Source: Streptococcaceae bacterium | GTDB taxonomy: Bacteria; Bacillota; Bacilli; Lactobacillales; Streptococcaceae | Assembly: GCA_031269775.1 (NCBI GenBank) | Contig: JAISYQ010000005.1 | Location: 62,001 to 126,000, forward strand | Direction of reading: 5' to 3' | Length of the DNA stretch: 64,000 bases | Shown here: in pieces, positions 52,414-61,286 of the stretch | Position numbering within the stretch: the stretch's first letter is position 1 | Layout of the letters: each line of letters starts with the position of its first letter | Notes under the pieces: model-generated | What the model was told of the DNA's origin: nothing | The model's input: only the letters and a program-made list of their open reading frames with translations | Databases searched by the model: none | Program-made: the position numbers and the translations under genes

Positions 52414-53264
52414 TCAGTGCCTTTCTGATATGGTCGCCAACATGATTTCTTCGATCGTTGAATGCAAAATCTCAAATCTTTCAAATTTTTCTTTCACAAA
52501 ACTCTCTTCTCCTTTGAAAAATCCTCTAACTTCTCCATTATTTTCAGTAACTTTAAGGAATATTTTCCGATTCTCATCATTATTTAATTTTGCATCTCCA
52601 ACCACAGTAAAATAAGAAACTTTCAAAGTGTGGATATTCTCATTTAAGATAATCTCGCCCTTATGGATGAAAACAATATTATCGGCAATTTTTTCAAGAT
52701 CTGAAGTAATATGGGAAGAAAACAAAACGCTTACACCTTCTTTTATAAGATCTTTTATAATTGTTAAAAATTCTTCACGAAAAAGTGGATCAAAACCACT
52801 TGTCGGCTCATCCATAATCAGTAGTTCTGCATGATGGGAAACACAAGAGCAAGCGAAAATTTCATCTTTATTCCTCTTGAAAGCTCTTTTAATTTTTGCT
52901 TTAAGGGCAAATCAAAACGATCAATAAATGCATCAAATTTTTCCTGATACCAATTAGAATACCCATGAGAAAATATTTCGGCTTGTTTTTTTACACTAAT
53001 ATCTGGATAAAAGTACTCTCCATCTAGCAAAAATCCCATACGGTCACGAAGTATGCCTTCATTCTTTGAGTTCATCACTTCCCCAAAAATGTGAATTTCT
53101 CCAGAATTTGGAATCACAAGACCCGCTATTGCTTTGATGGTCGTTGTTTTTCCTGTCCCATTAATTCCAATAAAACAGTAACTGTTCCTTTTTTTATCGA
53201 AAAATTTATGGAATTAAGGCAGAAATTATCATATTTTTTCGTTAAATTTACGATTTCTAAGATG
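52414..53264 (-). pseudogene. ABC transporter ATPase with two frameshifts and no start codon
   Basis: The minus strand encodes an ABC ATPase in three frames: LEIVNLTKKYDNFCLNSI from about 53260, a shift near 53170 (one T lost), Walker A FIGINGTGKTTTIKAIAG, then signature LSRGIKMKFSLAL, another shift near 52835, then HHAELLIMDEPTSGFDP and the C-terminus ending ATISERH at 52414. The first codon in frame is ATC where ATG is expected. It overlaps the stop of the preceding gene and is followed by the permease. It was the motor of an exporter in the RiPP island. Confidence 0.8.
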
Positions 53265-54306
53265 TTTTAAATGTCTTTTTTTTCCATAACATATCCTCAC
53301 TCATCTCTTTATTTTTTATTCCTTCCAACATAGGAATTTTGATATCTTGGCAAAAGCAAGACTCACTGACCCACTTGCCATGATTCATGGGAATTGCTTC
53401 ATTTAAAATGTCCTTTGCTTGAAATTTCAAATCAAATTTCTGTCGATCATGTGAAAGGGCCACACCAATAAATATTTTTTGATAGGAATCGTATACCAAA
53501 TTTTCAAACGCCACAATTCGATGAGATACATCTTCACATGAATCAGTGATACTTTCGTTAAAATTCGCTATAATTCTTTGATGCGAAATGGGATTTTCGC
53601 AATTCAAACTTGAATTACCAGAGTTTTCAATTTGAAGATATTTTGAATAACTTTCATTACTGATAAATCCTAAAATTTGACCGTTTTTTATAAAAAAATA
53701 TTCTTTAATTTTCGTACCCTCATAATCAAAAACAATTCCTTCATAAGGCAAAGAAATAAAGTTGAAATTTGAAGAAAATATTTTTTTCTGTAAATCATCT
53801 AGTCTATATTCTGCATTATTGAAATATATGTAATCCGAATAAAAAAAGCGAACATAGTTTTCAAGGAACGTAGTAAATGCTTTTTGGGTAAGTATAATTT
53901 TTTTTCCACTGGGATTGAGCTTAAATTTTTGGATATTTTTTTCTATAGAGTCATCAAACCAATCATCATTTAGAAATTTGTCTTTCCCTGAGTAAAATTT
54001 TTCAGGATTTGCTGGAGCAAAATAAAAAAGATCCGAATCTATGAAAATTGTTCAAAATTCTCTTTTGAAGTAATCAATTGATAACGATATAGTTCTATTT
54101 TGTAAAAAACACCCCAATCATCATGCTCCCTTAGTTGATTTTCTATCCAAGAATGATATAGCTAACGAATATAATTTTCTTTTCTCGTATTGACTTTTAA
54201 AAATCTTAGTTTGTTTATTATAACATTTAATGAAGTTGTCTGGGGGAATTTTTTTGATAAGATTATGTTCATTAAAAACGCATTCATTAGAATGAAGGTT
54301 CTTCAT
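53257..54306 (-). pseudogene. TldD-like (TldD/PmbA family) RiPP protease remnant, tentative
   Basis: Pieces in successive frames: MKNLHSNECVFNEHNLIKKI from ATG 54306, then after a shift and a TAG LYHSWIENQLREHDDWGVFY, another shift near 54045, then an intact stretch to the stop at 53257. The last part has IVFDYEGTKIKEYFFIKNGQ, followed by SNESYSKYLQIENSGNSS and SHQRIIANFNES, which resembles the C-terminal domain of TldD proteins. TldD/TldE pairs trim peptides in microcin B17-type pathways. At least three lesions. Its start overlaps head-to-head with the permease at 54308. The family call is moderate; the zinc motif region is not identifiable. Confidence 0.45.
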
Positions 54307-54307
54307 A

Positions 54308-54990
54308 TTGAAAAAATACATATATTTATTTCTTAAAGACTTAATGATTACAAAATACATCCTCCTTTTCTATATAGCAGCATTCTTATATATGCCTGCT
54401 GTAATGGACTTTTTTATATGTTCTTTGGATTCCAATTATGTCTTTGCCAATCTTTCTGAAAAAGCGTCAAATATCATTTTAATGCAAGTTTTTTAATATA
54501 GCACTTATATTTTTATTCTTTTTTCTTAGATTGTTACTATCAAAATGGTATGAAATTATCACTTACTACGCGATACAAAAAACAAGATACTGTTCTTTCA
54601 AGATGTTTTCTTGTCTTATTAAATTTTTTATGCATTTTATTCAGTACATTTTTATACTTAATGAGCTTTTTTAAAATTTTTTATTTAGAAATTCTTCCCA
54701 TATTTTTATTGTCTTATATAATGTACACCATGGTAATGAGTATCCTAATTCCCATTTCCTTATTAGTTAAAAATTTCTACATAGGTAGCGCTGTTAGTTT
54801 TATCCCTATTTTGCTTCTTGTTGAATTGTGTGTTACTGGAAATGACAATAGCGACTGGAGTTCATATAACAGATTTAAAGGAGATCTATTTTATTCACTA
54901 AACAATCTGCCAATTGCTATCAAGGCATTTTCATTAACAACTATTTTTTTAATAGTTTCCATTTATTTATCACTTCAAATTTTTACATGA
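54308..54990 (+). pseudogene. ABC-2 type permease remnant 1
   Basis: TTG 54308 (GAAGG site) starts KKYIYLFLKDLMITKYILLF. The frame stops at 54496 and a second frame runs from before 54550 (YYQNGMKLSLTTRYKKQDTV) to TGA 54990. At least one frameshift lies between 54480 and 54540. About six membrane helices in total. It is a paralogue of the permease at 51761 and the remnant at 55395. It stands directly before the candidate precursor gene. Confidence 0.65.
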
Positions 54991-55006
54991 AAGAAGGTGA
55001 GGAAGG

Positions 55007-55174
55007 ATGAAAAAAATGGAGAAACCTGAGATTCATATTACGGTAAATGCTGCTTTTTGTGCTGCTAAAAACAATAACATTGCAATTAAAATTGGAATAG
55101 GTGCATATGTAGTTGGCCTTCCTATGGTCTTAATCTGCAATGCAATTGCTGTCTTGTGCCTTCAAACTTGGTGA
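55007..55174 (+). CDS. Candidate RiPP precursor peptide (55 residues, three Cys)
   Basis: ATG 55007 follows AGGTGAGGAAGG at good spacing. The product starts MKKMEKPEIHITVN, a polar leader-like segment, then AAFCAAKNNNIAIKIGIG, AYVVGLPMVLICNAIAVL and CLQTW. Cysteines are at 18, 44 and 51; the core is hydrophobic and ends in Trp. Size, leader/core contrast and position ahead of a PqqD/radical SAM/SPASM maturase are what a sactipeptide- or ranthipeptide-like precursor would show. No known precursor sequence is recognised. The ORF is intact. It could alternatively be an unmodified membrane-active bacteriocin. Confidence 0.6.
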   Translation: MKKMEKPEIHITVNAAFCAAKNNNIAIKIGIGAYVVGLPMVLICNAIAVLCLQTW

Positions 55175-55233
55175 ACCTGCAGGTTAATATACTTTTTCCC
55201 TTATTTAGCTCAATTTTATAAAACATTGCATTT

Positions 55234-55286
55234 TTGTAATTCTCTTCGTTATTTTTTATTTCGTAGAGAATTACAAGCTTGTTTTT
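55234..55286 (+). terminator. Hairpin downstream of the candidate precursor
   Basis: TTGTAATTCTC and GAGAATTACAA form a perfect 11-bp stem around a 21-nt loop, followed by GCTTGTTTTT. It could end most precursor transcripts. A second palindrome, AACCTGCAGGTT, lies just past the stop codon (55174-55185). The rest of 55175-55394 has no gene. Confidence 0.5.
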
Positions 55287-55394
55287 CCAAAATCAATAAC
55301 AAGTTACCAATTAAACTGAACCACATTATGTAAATATAAGATGCGCATTGTATGAATCCAAGCTTAAATAAAAGTAGTTATACCAAAAATAACC

Positions 55395-55993
55395 ATGGTG
55401 TATAAAAATTTAATTAATCTTGTAAAAAAAGACCTTGCGGTCACAAAATACGTAGCTCCCTTTGCTATCTTCTTTATGACTACAATTTTGAGTGCAGATC
55501 TCCTTTTTTGTTACGAAGAATCTGAGTTTTTTATCGTAACACTCGCTATGATTCTTTTTGAAACAATCTCAATCGCTCAATATTTTGGAGCTGATTTTTA
55601 CTTTCTGCTGAAAATTTAATAATTTTTCTTTTGTTTTTAATTTCACTTCCAGATTTTCATTACACATATTTACCGATAATGCTTTGTTTTTTTTATGGTA
55701 TAAATGTTCTATATGTTTCAATATTACTCCCATGCTATTTTTATATTCGAACCATAATAATATTTTTTTGCATTGCAATTCCTATGAATTGGATTTTTAT
55801 GGGTTTAATTATATTGCTTAGTGGATTTTATTCCTAAATACGAAAATCTAATCCTTGAAATAATAAAATTTGTAAATAATTTCTTTATTTTTGTAAGTAT
55901 ATTGTTAACAATCACGATTATCTTGTGGATATCTATTTTTATATCAAAAAAAAAATTTGGCAAAAAAAGATTTTTAATTTCCGAGGAGATCTA
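55395..55993 (+). pseudogene. ABC-2 type permease remnant 2
   Basis: Three frames in succession: 55395-55619 (NLINLVKKDLAVTKYVAPFA), 55631-55837 (YLPIMLCFFYGINVLYVSIL), and a last frame to TAA 55993 (DFIPKYENLILEIIKFVNNF, then membrane helix ILLTITIILWISIFI). It is a paralogue of the permease at 54308. Its final codons coincide with a solo MITE end (TTAATTTCCGAGGAGATCTA), so the present stop codon comes from the repeat. Confidence 0.6.
55974..55993 (+). repeat. Solo end of the MITE-like repeat
   Basis: TTAATTTCCGAGGAGATCTA matches the right end of the 222-bp element; the rest of the element is absent. It lies 40 nt before the radical SAM gene. It marks either an excision scar or an old insertion whose other parts have been lost. 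Confidence 0.55.
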
Positions 55994-56032
55994 ATATCTA
56001 AAGTGACGTCTTTTTTTAATGGATGAGAAAAA

Positions 56033-57328
56033 TTGTATTTAAAATTAGTTGAAAAATCTTATATAAAAATCAATCCAAATCACTGCTCTTTAGTTTTTTA
56101 CAAAAATAGTTTTCGATCATCTTTTCCGATCAACAATTCTGCGTATGAAATTTTACGCTTGTGTGATGGAATTCATTCTTTTCAAGAAATTGTTGAAAAT
56201 TTGAAAAGCGTTTATGATGAAGAGCTAAAAACAATCCAAGAAAATGTTTCAGAATTTCTCACACCTATGATCGAAGGAGGATTTATTGAAAAAGTTTCTT
56301 CAAAGACTTGTTTTAAAACAGTCAAAGGTAGTACAGAAATTTACTATCCAGATAATCTGTGTTGGGAAATTACTGATTATTGTCCACTAAATTGCAGACA
56401 TTGCTACCTGCTTAACAAAAATAATACTTATATTTCTAGAAAAAATATCGATCAAGTGTTAAAAATCATGGATACTTATGGAATTAATACCGTCCAATTA
56501 ACGGATGGCGAAGCGTTGACACATCCATATTTTGATTATATTTTGGACGAACTCATAAAAAGAAGTTTAGTAATTAATATTTCGACCAGCGGTGTATATT
56601 TCAACGAGAAGTTACTAACAATTCTTGAAAAAATAAAGAAAATCAAAAGCAGCGTCGTCAAGGTGAGTTTAGACGGTAATGAAGATACCCATACTTTTAT
56701 TCGCAATAATTCTGAAAGCTATAAGAAAACGTTACAATTTTTGAGTGAACTGAGTCAAAGAAATATTCTATTCCAAATTGCCAGTGTACTCATTGACCAA
56801 AGCAAAGAAGAGATAAAAGATTTAGTATATACTGCGAAAAAATTAGGGACTGAGTTAATCGAAATCAGAAATATCTTAGAGCAAGGAAATGCCAGAAAAA
56901 ATCATTTAAAAACTAATTTAACTCCTAATGAACTAAGTAAGCTATTGAAAATTTTAAAAGACAAATACGAAGATAAAAATTTTGTTGTAAAAACTCCCGA
57001 TGCCAAAGAACAACCAAATCATCAAAATAATTGTGGAGCTGGATATATGATTCTTCGTTTTAAAGAAAATATGGATGTGACTCCTTGCCCAATCATTGAT
57101 TTTTGTTTAGGAAATTTACGTGAACAATCATTTGAGGCAGTCATGCAAGAATATGCTCATAAATTCAGTAAATTTCATTCCCCATGTGAACAATTTTGTA
57201 AAACATGCGAAAAAGATGATTACTGTGCTAATTGTACCGCATGTGGTATCAACAGTAAAGAAAAGGTACAACGATGCAATTGGTATGAAAAACAAAAGAA
57301 AATTTTTTTCCCTGAAAAAATTACGTAA
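56033..57328 (+). CDS. PqqD-like/radical SAM/SPASM RiPP maturase
   Basis: An intact 431-residue protein from TTG 56033. Residues about 1-95 form a PqqD-like RiPP recognition element (PINNSAYEILRLCDGIHSFQ). Residues about 110-320 are a radical SAM barrel with the 4Fe-4S motif CPLNCRHCY; the usual GGEP is seen as DGEALTHP. The C-terminal SPASM domain has CGAG, CPIIDFC and a cluster of CxxC-type cysteines for auxiliary Fe-S centres. Such enzymes install thioether or C-C links in ribosomal peptides. The likely substrate is the 55-residue peptide at 55007. All key cysteines are present, so it may be active. Confidence 0.88.
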   Translation: MYLKLVEKSYIKINPNHCSLVFYKNSFRSSFPINNSAYEILRLCDGIHSFQEIVENLKSVYDEELKTIQENVSEFLTPMIEGGFIEKVSSKTCFKTVKGSTEIYYPDNLCWEITDYCPLNCRHCYLLNKNNTYISRKNIDQVLKIMDTYGINTVQLTDGEALTHPYFDYILDELIKRSLVINISTSGVYFNEKLLTILEKIKKIKSSVVKVSLDGNEDTHTFIRNNSESYKKTLQFLSELSQRNILFQIASVLIDQSKEEIKDLVYTAKKLGTELIEIRNILEQGNARKNHLKTNLTPNELSKLLKILKDKYEDKNFVVKTPDAKEQPNHQNNCGAGYMILRFKENMDVTPCPIIDFCLGNLREQSFEAVMQEYAHKFSKFHSPCEQFCKTCEKDDYCANCTACGINSKEKVQRCNWYEKQKKIFFPEKIT

Positions 57329-57402
57329 CCCTTTATAATTTAGGGTAAATGTCATAAAAAATATTTCATTCGCTCTTTTTTTACTTTACGAGGAGATGGG
57401 AA

Positions 57403-58303
57403 ATGTTAGAAGTTATAAATTTACAAAAACATTTTGAAGATTTCTGTGCCATAAAGAATCTTTCCTTCACCATAAAATCTGAGCAAATCCTTAGGTTAAT
57501 TGGCCAAAATGGAACTGGAAAACACTACCTTCCGTTTAATTTTGAATCTTTTAAACAAAGAAACTGGAAGGGTTCTGTGGAATGGGGCATGATCTAAATC
57601 AATCAGATTATAACGAAATTGGCTTTTTACCTGAGGAACGCAGCCTTGATCCAAAAGATACGGTTGAAAATCAACTTTATTTCTTTGCTGCGCTTCATGG
57701 TAAGTCAAAAAAAGAAATCGATCCATTGATTGATAAATATCTGGAAAAATTTCAGGTAAAAGGAAAACGCAAAGGCAAAATAAAGAAGCTTTCAAAAGAG
57801 AATCAACAAAAAATTTAATTAATTACTACATTGATTCCTCAACCAAAACTAATTATTCTAGATGAACCATTTTCAGGTCTAGACCCTGTCAATACACAAA
57901 TTTTAATTGATGGCATTCTTGAAATTAAAGCAAATGGTACAAATATTATTTTTAGCTCTCATAACATGGATAATGTAGAAAGATTTGCGACCAACTCATC
58001 ATGCTTTGCAATGAAGAAGTGATTCTTGATGGTTTTGTTCAAGAAACTCGTGAGGGTTATGGTCGCACGCGATTAACGATTGAAAGCACACTTACAAAAC
58101 AAGAATTATTAAACATAGCAGATGTTGAATCCGTAAAAGAAACCTCTACTTCTGCTTACCATCTAATTTTAGAAAATCCGTTTATCGCACGCGACATCTG
58201 AAAAAAAGCAATGAAACAAACAGATTATCTACCTGTATTTTCTACAGAATCACCAACACTTGAAGAAATATTCAAAATGAAAGTAGGAGAAGCGCATGGA
58301 TAA
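57403..58303 (+). pseudogene. ABC transporter ATPase (NatA/YhaQ-like), at least five lesions
   Basis: An AGGAGATGGGAA site and ATG 57403 start MLEVINLQKHFEDFCAIKNL with Walker A GQNGTGK, then frameshifts near 57525 and 57590. NEIGFLPEERSLDPKDTVEN follows, a signature with Glu for Gly (LSKENQQK), a TAA at 57817 where Gln fits, Walker B LIILDEPFSGLDPVN, another shift near 57990, and a TGA at 58199 after which the frame runs on (KKAMKQTDYLPVFSTESP) to the natural stop at 58303. The domain order and the tail LEEIFKMKVGE fit NatA/YhaQ-type exporters. Confidence 0.85.
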
Positions 58304-58408
58304 ATTATGGGTAATCACACTTAGTGTATTTAAGAAAAATATAAAAAATATTGGGTTTTGGACGATGGTCTTATCACCAATTTTGAGTATTTCAATCGCT
58401 ATTGCTAT
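58296..58408 (+). pseudogene. ABC permease (YhaP/NatB-like) truncated by a MITE
   Basis: ATG 58296 overlaps the end of the ATPase gene and follows AGGAGAAGC. Only MDKLWVITLSVFKKNIKN and the start of a membrane helix (WTMVLSPILSISIAIA) remain before MITE copy 6 begins at 58409; no continuation is found beyond the repeat. Confidence 0.75.
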
Positions 58409-58692
58409 TAAACCTTCTCGGGAACTAGATGTATGAGAATTTCGTTTTCTTTTTCCTGACGGGATGTTAAACTTACTTTTGTTCGTTTTCTTTTATCTAT
58501 TACCTAAAAGCTTATGCTTAGCGTTAAAAGCCTCTAAATAGCACCACGTATATTTAGTTTCCAGTGGAGAAAACTCATGCTTCATTTTCCCTTATCCCAT
58601 TACCTAGAAACTGTGTTTCTAGCTTTCTAGCCTTGTATTAAGGGAAAAATTGAAACGAATTCTCTTTATACCCTAGTTTCCGAGGAGGTTTA
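58409..58692 (+). mobile_element. MITE-like repeat copy 6 (diverged, 284 bp)
   Basis: Ends are TAAACCTTCTCGGGAACTAG and TTTCCGAGGAGGTTTA. It is longer than the other copies because the TTTTCTTTTATC..ACCTAGAA segment occurs twice, once diverged. It is the most degenerate complete copy. The left end interrupts a permease gene; the right end is 33 nt past the sodA stop. The second half contains ATGCTTCATTTTCCCTTATC, which also appears at 7938. Confidence 0.8.
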
Positions 58693-58725
58693 ATAAAAAA
58701 GTAGTCGAATTTATTTTGTAGACAG

Positions 58726-59349
58726 CTAACTGCTCTTTTTTATTTGATGTGTTGCCATATAAAATTCATTTACTTTTTGCCAATTTATAATTTTCCAAAA
58801 AGTATCAATATAATCAGCTCGCAAATTTCGATATTTTAAATAATAAGCATGTTCCCAAACATCCAAGCATAAAATTGGCATTTGTCCGATAGATAAAGGC
58901 GAATCTTGATTAGCTGTTGAAGTAATTTTTAACTTGCCATCATCAACAACCAACCATGCCCATCCAGAGCCAAATTGAGAAAGTGCAACTGTTTTAAATT
59001 TTTCTTTAAATTTTTCTACACTAGTAAAATTCTTCTCAATAACATAACTAATCTCATAATTTGCAATTTTATCTTTATTAGCTGCTAATATTTTCCAAAA
59101 GAAACTGTGATTGGCATGTCCGCCTCCTTGGTTACGTATGCTATTACGTATTTCTTCTGGTATAGCAGGTAAATTAGTAAGTAATGTTTCAATAGTTTTT
59201 TCAGTTAATTCTGAATAATTTTCTAAAGCTTTATTTAGATTATTTACATATATTGCATGATGTTTATCATGATGCAAATGCATTGTTTGTTCATCAAGAA
59301 AAGGCTCTAGTGCATCGTATGGATATGGTAACTCAGGTAAAGAATACAT
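58726..59349 (-). CDS. sodA: Superoxide dismutase (Fe/Mn type) SodA
   Basis: Converts superoxide to peroxide and oxygen. The 207 residues show the metal ligands in [29 protein letters not shown] and [20 protein letters not shown]-type motif is GSGWAWLVV. Metal preference cannot be settled by eye, though Lactobacillales enzymes are usually Mn. It has a near-consensus promoter. Confidence 0.96.
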   Translation of the reverse strand: MYSLPELPYPYDALEPFLDEQTMHLHHDKHHAIYVNNLNKALENYSELTEKTIETLLTNLPAIPEEIRNSIRNQGGGHANHSFFWKILAANKDKIANYEISYVIEKNFTSVEKFKEKFKTVALSQFGSGWAWLVVDDGKLKITSTANQDSPLSIGQMPILCLDVWEHAYYLKYRNLRADYIDTFWKIINWQKVNEFYMATHQIKKSS

Positions 59350-59396
59350 CCTATCTCTCCTTATTTTGTTACAAATTTTTATATTTTTATATAAGT

Positions 59397-59425
59397 ATTA
59401 TAAAATTGTAATTTTTTTATTGCAA
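59397..59425 (-). promoter_or_regulatory. Promoter of sodA
   Basis: Minus strand -35 TTGCAA (59420-59425), 17-nt spacer, -10 TATAAT (59397-59402), 47 nt before the sodA ATG. Confidence 0.75.
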
Positions 59426-59509
59426 TGGAATTTTTTTCACAAAGAACAAAAAAAAAATTTAGATTTGTGATATGGTTGAAGCAACTTTATGGGAAAAGAG
59501 TGGGGAATA

Positions 59510-60385
59510 ATGAAAATACAAGATATTTACAAACAAAATAAGCAAGCAAAAAAACCAACTATATCACTAGAGATTTTTCCACCAAAAAAAGATGGAAATA
59601 TTGAAATAATTTATCAAACTTTAGAAGAATTAGGAGATTTAAAGCCTGATTTTATCAGTGTGACATATGGTGCTGGCGGTAGTGGTACTGTTAATAATAC
59701 GCTTAAAATTGCTGCGCATATCAAAAAGCACTATAAAATTGAAAGTTTACATCATTTAACTGGGATTATGACCAATTATCAAGATATGCAAAATATGCTA
59801 AAAGCAATTCAAAAGCGTGGTATAGAGAATATTTTGGCTTTACGTGGAGATGTGCCAATCAACAGTAAAAATAATAAGTCTTTAAACACTTATCAATATG
59901 CTAAAGAGCTGATTAAAGATATTTGTGATTTTGGCAACTTTTGTGTTGGAGCTGCTTGTTATCCAGAAGGCCATATTGAGCATAACACAGCGGTTGAAAA
60001 CATGGAATATTTAAAACAAAAAGAAGAAGCAGGAGCTAAATTTTTTGTCTCTCAATTATTTTTTGATAATGATTCATTTTATCGTTTATTAGATAATGCG
60101 CGCTCAGCTCGAATTTGCGTACCCATTACCGCAGGAATTATGCCCATTTTAAGCCGCTTACAAGTGGAGAGGATGGTTTTTATGTGTGGAGTGACCCTGC
60201 CTTCAAAGTTGATTAAAATTATTCATAAGTATGAGCAAAATATTGATGATTTGCATAAAGCTGGGCTGGAATATGCTTTTGAGCAGATTGATGATTTGTT
60301 GACTTATGGTGTAGATGGAATTCATGTTTATACCATGAATCGCCCTAATGTAGCAAAATTTGCATTAATGCGTTATAAAGAATAA
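59510..60385 (+). CDS. metF: Methylenetetrahydrofolate reductase MetF
   Basis: Reduces 5,10-methylene-THF to 5-methyl-THF, the methyl donor for MetH. The 291-residue TIM barrel has SLEIFPPKKDGN, FISVTYGAGGSG, LALRGD, FVSQLFFD and the C-terminal GIHVYTMNRP. ATG 59510 has GTGGGGAATA upstream; an earlier in-frame ATG at 59489 lacks a ribosome site. The next two genes complete the pathway. Confidence 0.95.
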   Translation: MKIQDIYKQNKQAKKPTISLEIFPPKKDGNIEIIYQTLEELGDLKPDFISVTYGAGGSGTVNNTLKIAAHIKKHYKIESLHHLTGIMTNYQDMQNMLKAIQKRGIENILALRGDVPINSKNNKSLNTYQYAKELIKDICDFGNFCVGAACYPEGHIEHNTAVENMEYLKQKEEAGAKFFVSQLFFDNDSFYRLLDNARSARICVPITAGIMPILSRLQVERMVFMCGVTLPSKLIKIIHKYEQNIDDLHKAGLEYAFEQIDDLLTYGVDGIHVYTMNRPNVAKFALMRYKE

Positions 60386-60406
60386 AAAATAGGAAAGTGT
60401 GATTAT

Positions 60407-61078
60407 TTGTTGCCACTAAAAAAATCAGAAATTTTGCGTTATTTGGGATATCGTAAAAAACAAGAATTGACAACAGAAATTTCAACAATAATTGATGAGA
60501 TAATAATTGAAGCTCAAAAAATAGCTAAGCCGCGTTATTGTTATCAAATTTTTGGTTTAAAAATTGATGAAAACGATAACACAGTAGAAGTGTTAGAAAC
60601 AAAGCTTGTGCTAACAGGTAAAAAGATCATTAATCATTTGTATCAAGCTAAGCAAGTGGCTTTATTAGTTGCAACACTAGGAGTAGAAGTTGAACGAAAA
60701 ATGCAATGCTATGATATTAGTAATACAACAAAGTCGCTGATCATGGATGCAGTGTGCACAGACTACATTGAAAAAGTTTGTGATTTAGCTGAAATTGATT
60801 TGAAGAATAAGCTAGGGAACTTTTGGCATTTAAATTCTCGCTTTTCCCCAGGTTATGGAGATTTACCACTTAGTGTTCAGCCAAAACTATTAGAAATAAC
60901 GCAAGCTTTGCAAAAATTAGGAATTCATTTAAGTGAAAATTTGCTTATGACACCGAAAAAATCTGTAACGGGAATAATCGGTATTTTTGATCAAAAAGAG
61001 CTTGCTAAACCACGATGGAAAATGCCAAAAAAGATGAATATGGCAATGGTTCAACAATGTTCGTTACGGGTTAAATAG
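60407..61078 (+). CDS. Methionine synthase reactivation (AdoMet-binding) domain protein
   Basis: A 223-residue protein resembling the C-terminal activation domain of MetH, which binds AdoMet to re-methylate oxidised cobalamin. RFSPGYGDLPLSVQPKLLE and MTPKKSVTGIIGI are the signature segments. In the long MetH this domain is fused; here it is separate and lies just before a MetH that lacks it, as in several Firmicutes. TTG start at 60407, 22 nt past metF. Confidence 0.88.
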   Translation: MLPLKKSEILRYLGYRKKQELTTEISTIIDEIIIEAQKIAKPRYCYQIFGLKIDENDNTVEVLETKLVLTGKKIINHLYQAKQVALLVATLGVEVERKMQCYDISNTTKSLIMDAVCTDYIEKVCDLAEIDLKNKLGNFWHLNSRFSPGYGDLPLSVQPKLLEITQALQKLGIHLSENLLMTPKKSVTGIIGIFDQKELAKPRWKMPKKMNMAMVQQCSLRVK

Positions 61079-61286
61079 ATTATATACATCATAAATCATT
61101 TATAGTATTATTACCATAAGTAATAAAAAACAAGTATAATTTAGTATTTTTACTATACTTAGAAGAAAGAAATGCTTATTAAGCGATTGATTTTCGTCTT
61201 GTAAGAATCAACTTTATCGTCAAAAATTATTAAAAAAAGATGTGAGCATAAAATAGATTTACATCTTTAAGATAGGAGATTTTATT
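61079..61286 (+). promoter_or_regulatory. Leader region of metH with several inverted repeats
   Basis: No gene is seen. Inverted repeats include TTATTAC-N5-GTAATAA (near 61106), AAGTATA..TATACTT (near 61133), TTGATT..AATCAA (near 61187) and AAAGATGT..ACATCTTT (61236-61268), the last ending a few bases before the AGGAG ribosome site, where folding could hide it. No known SAM or cobalamin riboswitch consensus is recognised. Confidence 0.35.

Noticed and set aside
57582-58201. Three separate small ATPase-related genes
   Set aside because: They are consecutive pieces of one ABC ATPase separated by frameshifts and stops.
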